This document shows, one piece after another, positions 41,834-50,187 of a DNA stretch of 64,000 nucleotides. The notes under the pieces are model-generated. The model was not told the DNA's origin. It did not search any database and saw only the letters and a program-made list of their open reading frames with translations. The DNA comes from JABDIP01 sp965250245 (GTDB lineage Bacteria > Pseudomonadota > Alphaproteobacteria > DSM-16000 > Inquilinaceae). The stretch is from positions 3,782,001 through 3,846,000 of the forward strand of contig OZ252296.1 of assembly GCA_965250245.1 (NCBI GenBank). The letters run 5' to 3'. The translations under genes were made by a program, and so were the position numbers. Positions within the stretch are counted from its first letter, which is position 1. Each line of letters begins with the position of its first letter.

Positions 41834-42901
41834 CTAGCCCAGCCCGAACTCCGCCATCTCGACCGGGCGGCCCTCCTTGATCGAGCGTTCCGCCGCCAGG
41901 CCCATCGCCACCGCCTTCAGCCCGTCGGTGAGGCTGACCTCAGGCGGCGTTCCGTCCTGCATCGCGCGGCGGAAGGCGAGGTGCTCGAAGTAGGTCGAGC
42001 CGTGGTGGTTGCCGGCGGCCAGCACCTCCGGGTCGACCGGGATCGTCTCGGTGCGCGATTCGCCCGTCTCGCGATCGCCGATGAACAGCATGGAGGACGG
42101 CACACCCGCTTCCACCTTGCCCTTCTCGCCGACCGCGGCGATCTCCTCCTGGTCGCGGGAGACCTCCGCGAACATGCACAGGTCCAGCAGGGCCCGGGCG
42201 CCGCCGGCGAAATCGACGATGACATAGGCGTTGTCCACCATGTCCGGGGTCTCGCCGCCATAGCGCTCGTCCAGATGGTTCACGTCCTGGGCGCCGCTGG
42301 CATAGACCCGCACCGGCTCGGAATCGACGATCAGCCGCATCAGGTCGAAGAAATGGCAGCATTTCTCGACCATGGTGCCGCCGGTGTTGCGCGCGAAGCG
42401 GTTCCAGTCGCCGACCTTGGTCAGGAAGGGAAAGCGGTGCTCGCGGATCGCCAGCATGCGCAGGCTGCCGATGGTGCCGGCCCGCACCTCCTCGATCAGC
42501 CGGGTGACGGGCGGCATGTAGCGGTATTCCATCGCGACCCAGACCGGTGCCGCCCGCCCGTTGGCCGCGTCGATCACCCGGTGGCAGTCTTCCATGGTGG
42601 TGCAGAGCGGCTTCTCGACCATCACCGGCAACCCGGTCTCAAGGGCCGGCAGCAGGTAGTCGACATGGGTGTGGTTCGGCGTCGCGATCACCAGCGCATC
42701 GGCCACATCCGCCGCCAGCAGCTCGCGCGGGTCGTCGAAGGCCCGCACCGCCGGCCCGCCCAGCGCCGCCGCCTTGTCGCGCATGCCGGCATCGGTGTCG
42801 GCGACCGCGGTCACGGTCGCATCGGGGATCAGCGCCAGATTGCGCATGTGCTCCTGGCCCATATTGCCCGAGCCGATGATGCCGTACCGCGTCGCACCCA
42901 T
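41834..42901 (-). CDS. Gfo/Idh/MocA family oxidoreductase
   Basis: A 355-residue NAD(P)-dependent dehydrogenase. The N-terminal Rossmann motif is YGIIGSGNMGQEHMRNL, the conserved lysine lies in VMVEKPLCTTMEDC, and the C-terminal substrate domain has GDWNRFARNTGGTMVEKCCHFFDLM with the usual active-site His/Asp region. These enzymes oxidise or reduce sugars, inositols or related polyols. Located next to a TRAP transporter and close to the sulfosugar operon, it may handle an imported sugar derivative, but the substrate cannot be read from sequence. The ATG at 42901 gives the family length; upstream frame extension is unlikely to be coding. Confidence 0.9.
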   Translation of the reverse strand: MGATRYGIIGSGNMGQEHMRNLALIPDATVTAVADTDAGMRDKAAALGGPAVRAFDDPRELLAADVADALVIATPNHTHVDYLLPALETGLPVMVEKPLCTTMEDCHRVIDAANGRAAPVWVAMEYRYMPPVTRLIEEVRAGTIGSLRMLAIREHRFPFLTKVGDWNRFARNTGGTMVEKCCHFFDLMRLIVDSEPVRVYASGAQDVNHLDERYGGETPDMVDNAYVIVDFAGGARALLDLCMFAEVSRDQEEIAAVGEKGKVEAGVPSSMLFIGDRETGESRTETIPVDPEVLAAGNHHGSTYFEHLAFRRAMQDGTPPEVSLTDGLKAVAMGLAAERSIKEGRPVEMAEFGLG

Positions 42902-43111
42902 GGTCCTACCTGATCCTTCCGCGTTGCCGAGTTCCCCCAGGCTGCGAATAGCATCGGCCGGTGCCAGCCACAAGCGCGGCTGTTGCAGCCCCGCCATGCG
43001 CCCGTGTGATGCGACGGCACGGATGGAGCGCCCTGACCGCGCCCGCTTTCGCCGCCAGGGACAGTGGGCTAGAACACTTGCCCACGTGACGCTTCCAGAG
43101 ATCGGAACCCC

Positions 43112-45751
43112 ATGCCCGACAGCGCCCCGCAGACCATCCATCTTGAGGATTACCGTGTCCCGGAGTTCCTGATCGACACGGTGGACCTCACCTTCGACCT
43201 GTTCGAGGAGAGCACGACGGTCACCTCGAGGCTGGCGATCCGACGCAATCCGGACTCAGACCAACCGGCTGCGCCGCTCGTGCTGTCCGGCCATCACATG
43301 GAATTGGTCTCGGTCGCGGTCGACGGCGAGACGCTGGGCGACAACCGCTATGCGGTCGATGATGAGAGCCTCACCCTGCCGGACCTGCCGGATGCCTGCA
43401 CGCTGGAGATCGTCACCCGCATCGAGCCGCACAAGAACACCGCCCTGGAGGGCCTCTACACCTCCGGCGGCAATTTCTGCACCCAGTGCGAGGCGGAAGG
43501 CTTCCGGCGCATCACCTATTTCCTGGATCGGCCGGACGTGATGGCGCGCTACACCACGACCATCTTCGCCGACCGGGACAAATACCCGGTGCTGCTGTCG
43601 AACGGGAACCTGGCGGAGACCGGCGAGGCCGGCGACGGCCGCCACTGGGCCCGCTGGGACGACCCGTGGCCCAAGCCCTCCTACCTGTTCGCCCTGGTGG
43701 CCGGCGATTTGGTCGCCTATCGCGACAGCTTCACCACGCGGTCCGGCCGCGCGGTGCCGCTGGAGATCTATGTGCGCCATGGCGACGAGGAGAAATGCGA
43801 GCACGCCATGCGCTCGCTGAAGAACTCCATGGCCTGGGACGAGGAGGTCTACGGCCTGGAATACGACCTCGAGCGCTTCATGATCGTCGCCGTCAGCGAC
43901 TTCAACATGGGCGCGATGGAGAACAAGGGCCTCAACGTCTTCAATTCCAAATACGTGCTGGCCAGCGCCGAGACCGCCACTGACAGCGACTACGCCAATA
44001 TCGAGGGCATCATCGGCCACGAGTATTTCCACAACTGGACCGGCAATCGCGTCACCTGCCGCGACTGGTTCCAGCTCTCGCTCAAAGAAGGGCTGACCGT
44101 CTTCCGCGACCAGGAATTCTCCGCCGACATGGGCAGTGCCGCGGTCAAGCGCATCCACGACGTGCGCCGCCTGCGCGCCACCCAGTTCCCCGAGGATGCC
44201 GGCCCGACCGCCCATCCGGTGCGCCCGGACAGCTATATCGAGATCAACAACTTCTACACGCCCACCGTCTACGTGAAGGGCGCGGAAGTGGTCCGGATGA
44301 TCCACACCCTGATCGGCGCCAGGGCCTTCCGCGCCGGCATGGACCTCTACTTCGAGCGCCATGACGGCCAAGCCGTCACCATCGAGGATTTCGTCAAGGC
44401 GATGGAAGATGCCAGCGGCGCCGACCTCGCCCGGTTTCGCCGCTGGTACGCCCAGGCCGGCACGCCGGAGATCTCGGTGGAAGAGTCCTATGACGCCGAG
44501 GCCGGCACCTGCACTTTGACGGTCCGGCAGCACACCCCGCCGACTCCCGGCCAGGACCGCAAGGAGCCGGTCACGATACCGCTGGCGGTCGGGCTGCTGG
44601 ACGAGTCCGGCGGTGAACTATCGGCGACCCTCGAAGGCGCCCCGACATCCGGCACCACGGTGCTCGAGGTCACCGAGGCAGAACAGAGCTTTCGGTTCGA
44701 GAACGTCGCCAGCACGCCGGTCCCGTCGCTGCTGCGCGGGTTCTCCGCGCCGGTCAAGCTGGCGGCCCAGCCGCGCGACCGGCTGCTGTTCCTCTACGCC
44801 CATGACAGCGATCCCTTCGCACGCTGGGAGGCAGGACAACAGCTTGCCTCGCAGCTCCTGCTGGAGATGGCGGCGGCGCATCAGCGCGGCGAGCCGCTGG
44901 CCCTGGACCCCGACTTCGTCGATGCCTTCGCCCGGACGCTGGAGGATGGGTCGCTCGACCGCGCCTTTGTCGCCGAAACACTGACCCTGCCGGGCGAGGC
45001 CTATCTGGCCGACCAGATGACAATCGTCGACGTCGAGGCGATCCATGCCGCGCGCGCCGCCGCCCGCCGCGAGATCGCGGACCGGCTTGGCGACCTTCTG
45101 CGCGCGACCTATGCCGCCCATCATGATGACGGCCCCTATGTGCTGACCCCGGAGGCAATCGGTCGGCGGGCGTTGAAGAACGTCTGTCTCGGATATCTCG
45201 GAGCGCGACACGAGGATGGCGATGCCGTCGCCCTGGCAAGCCGGCAGTTCCGCGAGGGCGGCAACATGACCGACGTCCAGGCGGCGCTGTCGGTCCTGCG
45301 TGACATCGACGATCCGGCCCGAACCGAGGCGCTGACCGCCTTCTACGAGCGGTGGCGGGATGACGCGCTGGTGATCGACACCTGGTTCACGCTGCAAGCG
45401 ATGTCGAGACTGCCGGGCACTCTCGGCGAAGTGACGGCGCTGACCAGCCACCCCGATTTCGACTGGCGCAATCCGAACCGGGTCCGCTCCCTCATCGCCG
45501 CCTTCGCCACCGGCAACCAGGTCCGGTTCCACGGGTCCGATGGCGGTGGCTACGCGCTGCTGGCCGATGCGGTACTGACCGTCGAGGCACTGAACCCGCA
45601 GCTCGCCGCCCGGTTGCTGGTGCCTCTGGGCCGCTGGCGGCGCCAGGATGCCGGACGGCAGGCGCTGATGAAGGCGGCCCTGGAGCGCATCCTGGCCGTC
45701 GAGGGTCTTTCCCCCAATGTTTACGAAATTGCCAGCAAAAGCGTAACTTGA
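43112..45751 (+). CDS. pepN: Aminopeptidase N
   Basis: An 879-residue M1 zinc metallopeptidase of the gammaproteobacterial/alpha PepN type. The substrate motif GAMEN is at 267-271, the zinc site HEYFHNW at 303-309 with the third ligand Glu at 326 (LSLKEGLTVFRDQEF). The beta-sandwich (FRFENVASTPVPSLLRGFSAPVKL) and the long helical C-terminal domain ending VYEIASKSVT are complete. It removes N-terminal residues from peptides in the cytoplasm. It is transcribed alone and is followed at once by an AT-rich, foreign-looking segment. Confidence 0.95.
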   Translation: MPDSAPQTIHLEDYRVPEFLIDTVDLTFDLFEESTTVTSRLAIRRNPDSDQPAAPLVLSGHHMELVSVAVDGETLGDNRYAVDDESLTLPDLPDACTLEIVTRIEPHKNTALEGLYTSGGNFCTQCEAEGFRRITYFLDRPDVMARYTTTIFADRDKYPVLLSNGNLAETGEAGDGRHWARWDDPWPKPSYLFALVAGDLVAYRDSFTTRSGRAVPLEIYVRHGDEEKCEHAMRSLKNSMAWDEEVYGLEYDLERFMIVAVSDFNMGAMENKGLNVFNSKYVLASAETATDSDYANIEGIIGHEYFHNWTGNRVTCRDWFQLSLKEGLTVFRDQEFSADMGSAAVKRIHDVRRLRATQFPEDAGPTAHPVRPDSYIEINNFYTPTVYVKGAEVVRMIHTLIGARAFRAGMDLYFERHDGQAVTIEDFVKAMEDASGADLARFRRWYAQAGTPEISVEESYDAEAGTCTLTVRQHTPPTPGQDRKEPVTIPLAVGLLDESGGELSATLEGAPTSGTTVLEVTEAEQSFRFENVASTPVPSLLRGFSAPVKLAAQPRDRLLFLYAHDSDPFARWEAGQQLASQLLLEMAAAHQRGEPLALDPDFVDAFARTLEDGSLDRAFVAETLTLPGEAYLADQMTIVDVEAIHAARAAARREIADRLGDLLRATYAAHHDDGPYVLTPEAIGRRALKNVCLGYLGARHEDGDAVALASRQFREGGNMTDVQAALSVLRDIDDPARTEALTAFYERWRDDALVIDTWFTLQAMSRLPGTLGEVTALTSHPDFDWRNPNRVRSLIAAFATGNQVRFHGSDGGGYALLADAVLTVEALNPQLAARLLVPLGRWRRQDAGRQALMKAALERILAVEGLSPNVYEIASKSVT

Positions 45752-45841
45752 TTGACTGGCCACGTGACTGTCACACCGCTTTGAAATGCAGACGACGCGA
45801 ATGTTATTTCATCGCCAAAACATCTGGAGGCAGGACCAGAA

Positions 45842-46855
45842 ATGAGCTGGATATACTTCACAAAAATTGAGAGTCGACTGCTGACAATCCGAAATATATG
45901 TTGGGCAATTCTTATTTTCTCCTCAATCATTCTGGTTTACAGCATACTTTCTCTTTTTGGTCAAACAACGACGAATGAACTTTCGTTGACTAATGACCAC
46001 ATTGCCGCCGCGGCCAACTGGGCTCTGATCGAATTCCCAAGTTCAATAACCTGGCAAGTTACAGCGATATTGATCGTTCTTTTTATAGTAATGTCTAAAA
46101 CTGCTCGAACAACCCTATCTGGTCTCACCTCCCGCTTTCGCACAATAAAGGCATTTGGTGCGGAAGTCGAATTCAGCGAAGAGGGGGCGAGGCAACTGAG
46201 TCTCACCATTGATGAGACATTCGAAGAGTATAAGTCTCAAGCATATTCGGAATTTCGGCGACAATCTGAGGCAAATAAAATCCGCACGACATTAGAATCT
46301 GTATTAAAGAACCAAGAAAAACTAGTCATAAAAGGAAAAACTAACCCAACGTTGAGGTCAGAAATATTCTCGAGAATTGCCAGTGAGAAAATCCGGTGCA
46401 CGATCCATGTCCCGGACTTGTTATTCGCTGATATGCTATATCAATTAATTGATTACTATCCGCGTGGAAGTGGAGCGGGGCGTCGATTTTCGGTACGATA
46501 TGGGATAATTGGGCGGACGTGGCGAACTGCCGAATCGACTGGACAGGGGAAAACCTTTAACACCGAGGGCGATCTGGTTGAGAACTGGGGAATGACAGAA
46601 GAAGAGGCCGTGAATGCAGTGGGCAGTGCCGCAAAGCACTCATTACTTTGCGCACTATTGACAGAGGATAACGGAGACAACCTTGCCGTAATATTTGTTG
46701 ATGCGCCAGGCGAAAATGTATTCGGAGACGATGACCAAGCAAAGGAACTTGCAGGGCAGCTAGCCAAAATATGTCAAACTCTCGGACTAACCAAGAAACT
46801 CAGCGAGATGCTATATGAGATTCGAAAGCGCGGAACAAAAATCAGTACGCAATAG
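45842..46855 (+). CDS. Hypothetical membrane protein with GAF-like domain (AT-rich island)
   Basis: A 337-residue protein I cannot place in a named family. Two transmembrane segments are at about residues 20-40 and 68-85, then a charged helical linker (about 100-160), then a C-terminal domain resembling a GAF fold: GIIGRTWRTAESTGQGKTF, AVGSAAKHSLLCALLT and NLAVIFVDAPGENVFGDDD. Topology suggests a membrane-anchored cytoplasmic sensor or effector. Base composition and codon use (many AAA, ATA, TTA) are far more AT-rich than any other region of the window, indicating recent transfer. GGAGG lies about a dozen bases upstream of the ATG. Its end overlaps the next gene by 41 bases. Confidence 0.7.
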   Translation: MSWIYFTKIESRLLTIRNICWAILIFSSIILVYSILSLFGQTTTNELSLTNDHIAAAANWALIEFPSSITWQVTAILIVLFIVMSKTARTTLSGLTSRFRTIKAFGAEVEFSEEGARQLSLTIDETFEEYKSQAYSEFRRQSEANKIRTTLESVLKNQEKLVIKGKTNPTLRSEIFSRIASEKIRCTIHVPDLLFADMLYQLIDYYPRGSGAGRRFSVRYGIIGRTWRTAESTGQGKTFNTEGDLVENWGMTEEEAVNAVGSAAKHSLLCALLTEDNGDNLAVIFVDAPGENVFGDDDQAKELAGQLAKICQTLGLTKKLSEMLYEIRKRGTKISTQ

Positions 46856-47597
46856 TCACACACGCAGAGTAAGATACGAGGATCTTGCTCGAGAATACTA
46901 CGATTCGGCTCGTCATCCGACTTGTCAGAATTTCCGCGCGGGAAGCGAGTTATACCTCAAACAAACCATTGAGATATCTAGATTTGACCAGTGCTCAGTT
47001 TGCGAATTGGGGGCAGGTTCGTCGCTCGTTGCGGAAATACTTGGCCCGGATTGGATCAAAAAAAACAAGCTGACTTTGCTCGATTCTTCCGCGTCTATGT
47101 TGGCGTATTCAAGCGCGTGGGCACAGTTTGGTGCCCAGCTTTTGATTGCAAACGCTGAAGATACTGCGCTTGATAGTTCATCATTTGATTTTATTGTATC
47201 TTCTCTAGGAGACCCTTACAACACTCGGGCGCTCTGGTTTGAGATTTCTAGAATACTGCGACCCGGTGGTTTTTGCCATTTCACCATTCCGTCATTCAGT
47301 TGGGCCAGCGAATTTCGAAGTAATGGCACAGAAGATCATTTGGATGTCGCAGAGTTTATTCTAAAGACCGGCGAGTCAGTGGCAGTTCAATCCTTAATCT
47401 ATCCAGTTGAGAAACAGATTGATTTGATTCAGTCGTCGGGGCTCAGCGTGATTGAGACCTCCTGCATTACAATCCGGGACCTACCATCAATGCCAATTTC
47501 TCCCAAGTTGCTAGTCAGTGGCACTGAAACTCTGCCAATTGTCGACTGTTATACGATGCAAAAGCCCCACCCTAACTTTTGTTCTCCGAAGGAATGA
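46815..47597 (+). CDS. SAM-dependent methyltransferase (AT-rich island)
   Basis: A 260-residue class I methyltransferase. The SAM-binding motif is CSVCELGAGSSLVAEIL, followed by LTLLDSSASML (acidic loop region), IANAEDTALDSSSFDFIVSSLGDPY (motif IV region) and ISRILRPGGFCHFTIPS, the usual post-motif. It has the same AT-rich codon use as the preceding gene and overlaps it, so the two came together and are probably co-translated. The substrate is unknown. The chosen start leaves a basic N-terminus; it is the only ATG in the first 90 codons. Confidence 0.75.
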   Translation: MRFESAEQKSVRNSHTRRVRYEDLAREYYDSARHPTCQNFRAGSELYLKQTIEISRFDQCSVCELGAGSSLVAEILGPDWIKKNKLTLLDSSASMLAYSSAWAQFGAQLLIANAEDTALDSSSFDFIVSSLGDPYNTRALWFEISRILRPGGFCHFTIPSFSWASEFRSNGTEDHLDVAEFILKTGESVAVQSLIYPVEKQIDLIQSSGLSVIETSCITIRDLPSMPISPKLLVSGTETLPIVDCYTMQKPHPNFCSPKE

Positions 47598-47732
47598 GGT
47601 TCAAACGCGGCTATCGTATTCGATCAGGAGCGAACCCCTGGGATCGTCGGGATTCACCTGATGTAGATGATCCATGATCAGACTTGCTGGCCTAAGAGTT
47701 GAATACGCAATGGAAGAGGAAGGGCACGCCCA

Positions 47733-48542
47733 ATGCCGCAGGGCGTGAACATTGCCGGCCTGTTGGCGCTGCTCGCCGCGCTGACCGCGTTCGCGGCCGC
47801 GCCGGCCTCGGCGCAGACCAATGACTGCCAATGGTCCTTCGACGGCGAATGCGACGAGCCGGAGATCGGCAGCGGTCTTTGCGCCCGGGGCACCGACGCC
47901 GCCGATTGCCAACCCCTGGCTGATGCCTGCCAGTTCTCCTTCGACGGGGAGTGCGACGAGCCGATCATCGGGACCGGCCTGTGCGCCGCCGGCAGCGACA
48001 CCGGCGACTGCATCGCCGTCGCCAATAGCTGCGAACACGCCTTCAACGCGATCTGCGATGAGCCGGGCGGGACCGACCTCTGCGAAGCCGGCACCGATGC
48101 GCAGGATTGCGGGCCGCAGGACGTGGCCAGCCCCAACAGCTGCAAATTCGCCTTCGACGGGGAGTGCGACGAGGCCGGCACCGGCACCGGGGTGTGCGCC
48201 ATCGGCACCGATACCGCCGATTGCCGGCGCCAGGCCATCGCCGGCGGCCCGGACAGCTGTCCCTTCGCCAATGACGGCGAGTGCGACGAGCCGGGTCTCG
48301 GCACCGGCAATTGCATGGCCGGCACCGACACAAGGGACTGCCGCGGCATCTCCGCGCCCTCGAACCTGGTCTTCCAGGTGCAGTCGCTGTTGCAGAGCCT
48401 GGGATACGATCCGGGCAGCGTCGACGGCCAGATCGGCCCGGCCACCCGCGACGCGATCCGCCACTTCCAGCGCGACCGCCGCCTGCCCCAGACCGGCCAG
48501 GCGACCCAGGACCTGCTGGACACGCTGCAGGGTCTTTATTGA
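47733..48542 (+). CDS. Secreted Cys-rich five-repeat protein with peptidoglycan-binding domain
   Basis: A 269-residue protein with a signal peptide ending PASAQ. Five tandem modules of about 34-39 residues follow, each of the form C-x2-3-F-x-G-E-C-D-E-P-x-x-G-x-G-x-C-x-x-G-T-D-x-x-D-C, four Cys each (for example SFDGECDEPEIGSGLC and GTDAADC). The third module is the most degenerate. The last 60 residues are a PG_binding_1-type domain (VQSLLQSLGYDPGSVDGQIGPATRDAIRHFQ). The cysteines probably form disulfides, and the acidic residues may bind calcium. Function unknown; an envelope-associated role is likely. Base composition has returned to the high-GC norm. Confidence 0.85.
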   Translation: MPQGVNIAGLLALLAALTAFAAAPASAQTNDCQWSFDGECDEPEIGSGLCARGTDAADCQPLADACQFSFDGECDEPIIGTGLCAAGSDTGDCIAVANSCEHAFNAICDEPGGTDLCEAGTDAQDCGPQDVASPNSCKFAFDGECDEAGTGTGVCAIGTDTADCRRQAIAGGPDSCPFANDGECDEPGLGTGNCMAGTDTRDCRGISAPSNLVFQVQSLLQSLGYDPGSVDGQIGPATRDAIRHFQRDRRLPQTGQATQDLLDTLQGLY

Positions 48543-48574
48543 GGGCGGGCGGGCAGTCGATTCCCGACCGACAC

Positions 48575-48671
48575 AATTGTCATTCCCGCGAAGGCGGGAA
48601 TCCAGACGTCACGCCGGCGAAGCGGGCACGAATGCGCCGACTGGATTCCCGCCTTCGCGGGAATGACAATT
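48575..48671. repeat. Dispersed palindromic repeat, family A, copy 3
   Basis: Complementary 31-base arms at 48575-48605 and 48641-48671, the longest match of the three copies; the inner palindrome reads TTCCCGCGAAGGCGGGAA (one base differs from copies 1 and 2). It lies between the convergent Cys-rich protein gene and the small hypothetical gene. Confidence 0.85.
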
Positions 48672-48710
48672 CTGGATGTGGGAAGGCGGACGCGTACGCC
48701 CGCCGCCGAA

Positions 48711-48938
48711 CTACCGCAACATCGACTGCGCGGCAGTGAAGGGCAGGGTTACGAAGAAAGCGATCGCCTCGCCCTCGCTGATCACACTCTGCTCTTCGCG
48801 GTCGGGGGCCTTGCCGATCTGGACGAAGCTGCCGCCCGGCAGCGGGATGACCTGCCAGTCCTTGCCCGAATGCGGTCCGGCGAACAGCCGGCCCTGTCTC
48901 AATTCTCCGATGATGCGCTTGGCTTCGGTCTTGGTCAT
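48711..48938 (-). CDS. Small hypothetical protein
   Basis: A 75-residue protein without a family I recognise. It begins MTKTEAKRIIGELRQGRLFAG, continues with a short beta region (DWQVIPLPGGSFVQIGKA) and ends EGEAIAFFVTLPFTAAQSML. The alternating charged and hydrophobic pattern looks like a real small cytoplasmic protein. Upstream in-frame sequence to 49055 is less protein-like, so the ATG at 48938 is preferred. It stands alone between two repeats. Confidence 0.55.
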   Translation of the reverse strand: MTKTEAKRIIGELRQGRLFAGPHSGKDWQVIPLPGGSFVQIGKAPDREEQSVISEGEAIAFFVTLPFTAAQSMLR

Positions 48939-49071
48939 GGGTCCGGCGAAACTCTCGGTTGTCGTCCAACGGCAACCCGGATCGTCGGATGCGAACCGTT
49001 TAGGTTCCCTTAACGATTGGGATTTGACCGACGCGCAAATTCCGTTCGGGCCCATCGCCTCATACCCCAGT

Positions 49072-49153
49072 CGTCATCGCGAGCGAAGCGCGGCGATCCA
49101 CTCTTTCGGCCAACAGTGGATTGCCGCGCCGCCTGCGGCTCCTCGCAATGACG
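49072..49153. repeat. Dispersed palindromic repeat, family B, copy 2
   Basis: An 82-base imperfect palindrome nearly identical to 36455-36536, beginning CGTCATCGCGAGCGAAGC and ending CTCCTCGCAATGACG. It lies downstream of the MBL hydrolase gene. Confidence 0.85.
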
Positions 49154-49176
49154 ACAGAGGCAAACGGACGCCGGAA

Positions 49177-50040
49177 TCAGACCTTGTTGATCGGCAGCTT
49201 CAGGTAGGAGACGCCGTCCTCCTCCGGCGGCGGGAGCTGGCCCGCGCGCATGTTCACCTGCACCGAGGGCAGCAGCAGCTTCGGCATGCCCAGGCACTTG
49301 TCGCGCTCGGTGCGCATCTTCACGAAGTCCGCCTCGCCGACCTCGCCGCCGACATGGATGTTGTCGGCGCGCTGCTCCGCCACCGTGGTCTCCCAGGCGA
49401 AATGGTCGCGCCCCGGCGCCTTGTAGTCGTGGCAGAGGAACAGCCGGGTCTCCGGCGGCAGGTCCAGGATGCGGCGGATCGAGTGATACAGCGCGGTCGC
49501 GTCGCCGCCGGGGAAATCCGCCCGGGCGGTCCCGAAATCGGGCATGAACATGGTGTCGCCGATGAAGGCGGCGTCGCCGATCACATAGGTGACGCAGGCC
49601 GGCGTATGGCCGGGCGTTTCGATCACCCGGGCCGCGATCTCGCCCAGTCGGAAACGCTCCTCGTCCGCGAACAGGTGGTCGAACTGCCGCCCGTCGGTGC
49701 TGAAGGACGGCTCGGCATTGAACACGGTCTTGAAGACCGACTGCACATCGTTGATATGGCTGCCGATGCCGATCCGGCCGCCGAGATGCTCCTTCAGGTA
49801 GGGCGCGCCGCTCAGATGGTCGGCATGGACATGGGTCTCCAGGACCCACTCGACGGTGAGGCCGTTCTCCTTCACATGGGCGATGATCGCGTCGGACGGC
49901 CCGGAATCCGTCCGCCCGGACGGAGAGTCGAAGCCCATCACCGAGTCGATGATGGCGCAACGCCCGGTCTTGGGGTCCGACACCACATGCGACGCCGTGT
50001 TGGTCGGCTCGTCGAAGAACGTCTTTACCTCCGGGTTCAT
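49177..50040 (-). CDS. MBL-fold hydrolase, ETHE1/Blh persulfide-dioxygenase-like
   Basis: A 287-residue metallo-beta-lactamase-fold protein. Metal ligands: THVHADHLSG (HxHxDH), ETPGHTPACVTYV (His), AFIGDTMFMPDFGTARADFPGG (Asp) and FLCHDYKAPGRD (His). This is the pattern of ETHE1-type persulfide dioxygenases and of Blh in alphaproteobacterial sulfide-detoxification operons, which oxidise glutathione persulfide to sulfite. The divergent rhodanese gene and the AT-rich palindrome between them support a sulfur role. No BigR/SqrR-type regulator gene is adjacent. The ATG at 50040 gives the usual family length. Confidence 0.88.
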   Translation of the reverse strand: MNPEVKTFFDEPTNTASHVVSDPKTGRCAIIDSVMGFDSPSGRTDSGPSDAIIAHVKENGLTVEWVLETHVHADHLSGAPYLKEHLGGRIGIGSHINDVQSVFKTVFNAEPSFSTDGRQFDHLFADEERFRLGEIAARVIETPGHTPACVTYVIGDAAFIGDTMFMPDFGTARADFPGGDATALYHSIRRILDLPPETRLFLCHDYKAPGRDHFAWETTVAEQRADNIHVGGEVGEADFVKMRTERDKCLGMPKLLLPSVQVNMRAGQLPPPEEDGVSYLKLPINKV

Positions 50041-50107
50041 CCTTCCCTCCGTCGTTCGGCCCGATCGCCCTGCCAGTGAAAATAGGACGGCGATCCCTCT
50101 TGCCTAT

Positions 50108-50127
50108 ATATTAGATATATCTCATAT
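50108..50127. promoter_or_regulatory. AT-rich palindrome between MBL and rhodanese genes
   Basis: ATATTAGATATATCTCATAT is a 20-base palindrome with one mismatched pair, in the 147-base region between the divergent MBL and rhodanese genes. It stands out in GC-rich surroundings. ArsR-family repressors of sulfide-responsive genes (BigR, SqrR types) bind AT-rich palindromes in this position, so it may be an operator for both genes. No regulator gene is in the window. Confidence 0.5.
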
Positions 50128-50187
50128 TCGAAAAGAGGAATATTCGCGGCACGCCGAGTGCCGCCGACATCAGGAGCATTGTCCCAC

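Noticed and set aside
47601..47690. Minus-strand C-terminal-like fragment ending GSLLIEYDSRV
   Set aside because: Too short to identify, and no homologous upstream part is present; may be a remnant at the island border but cannot be supported.
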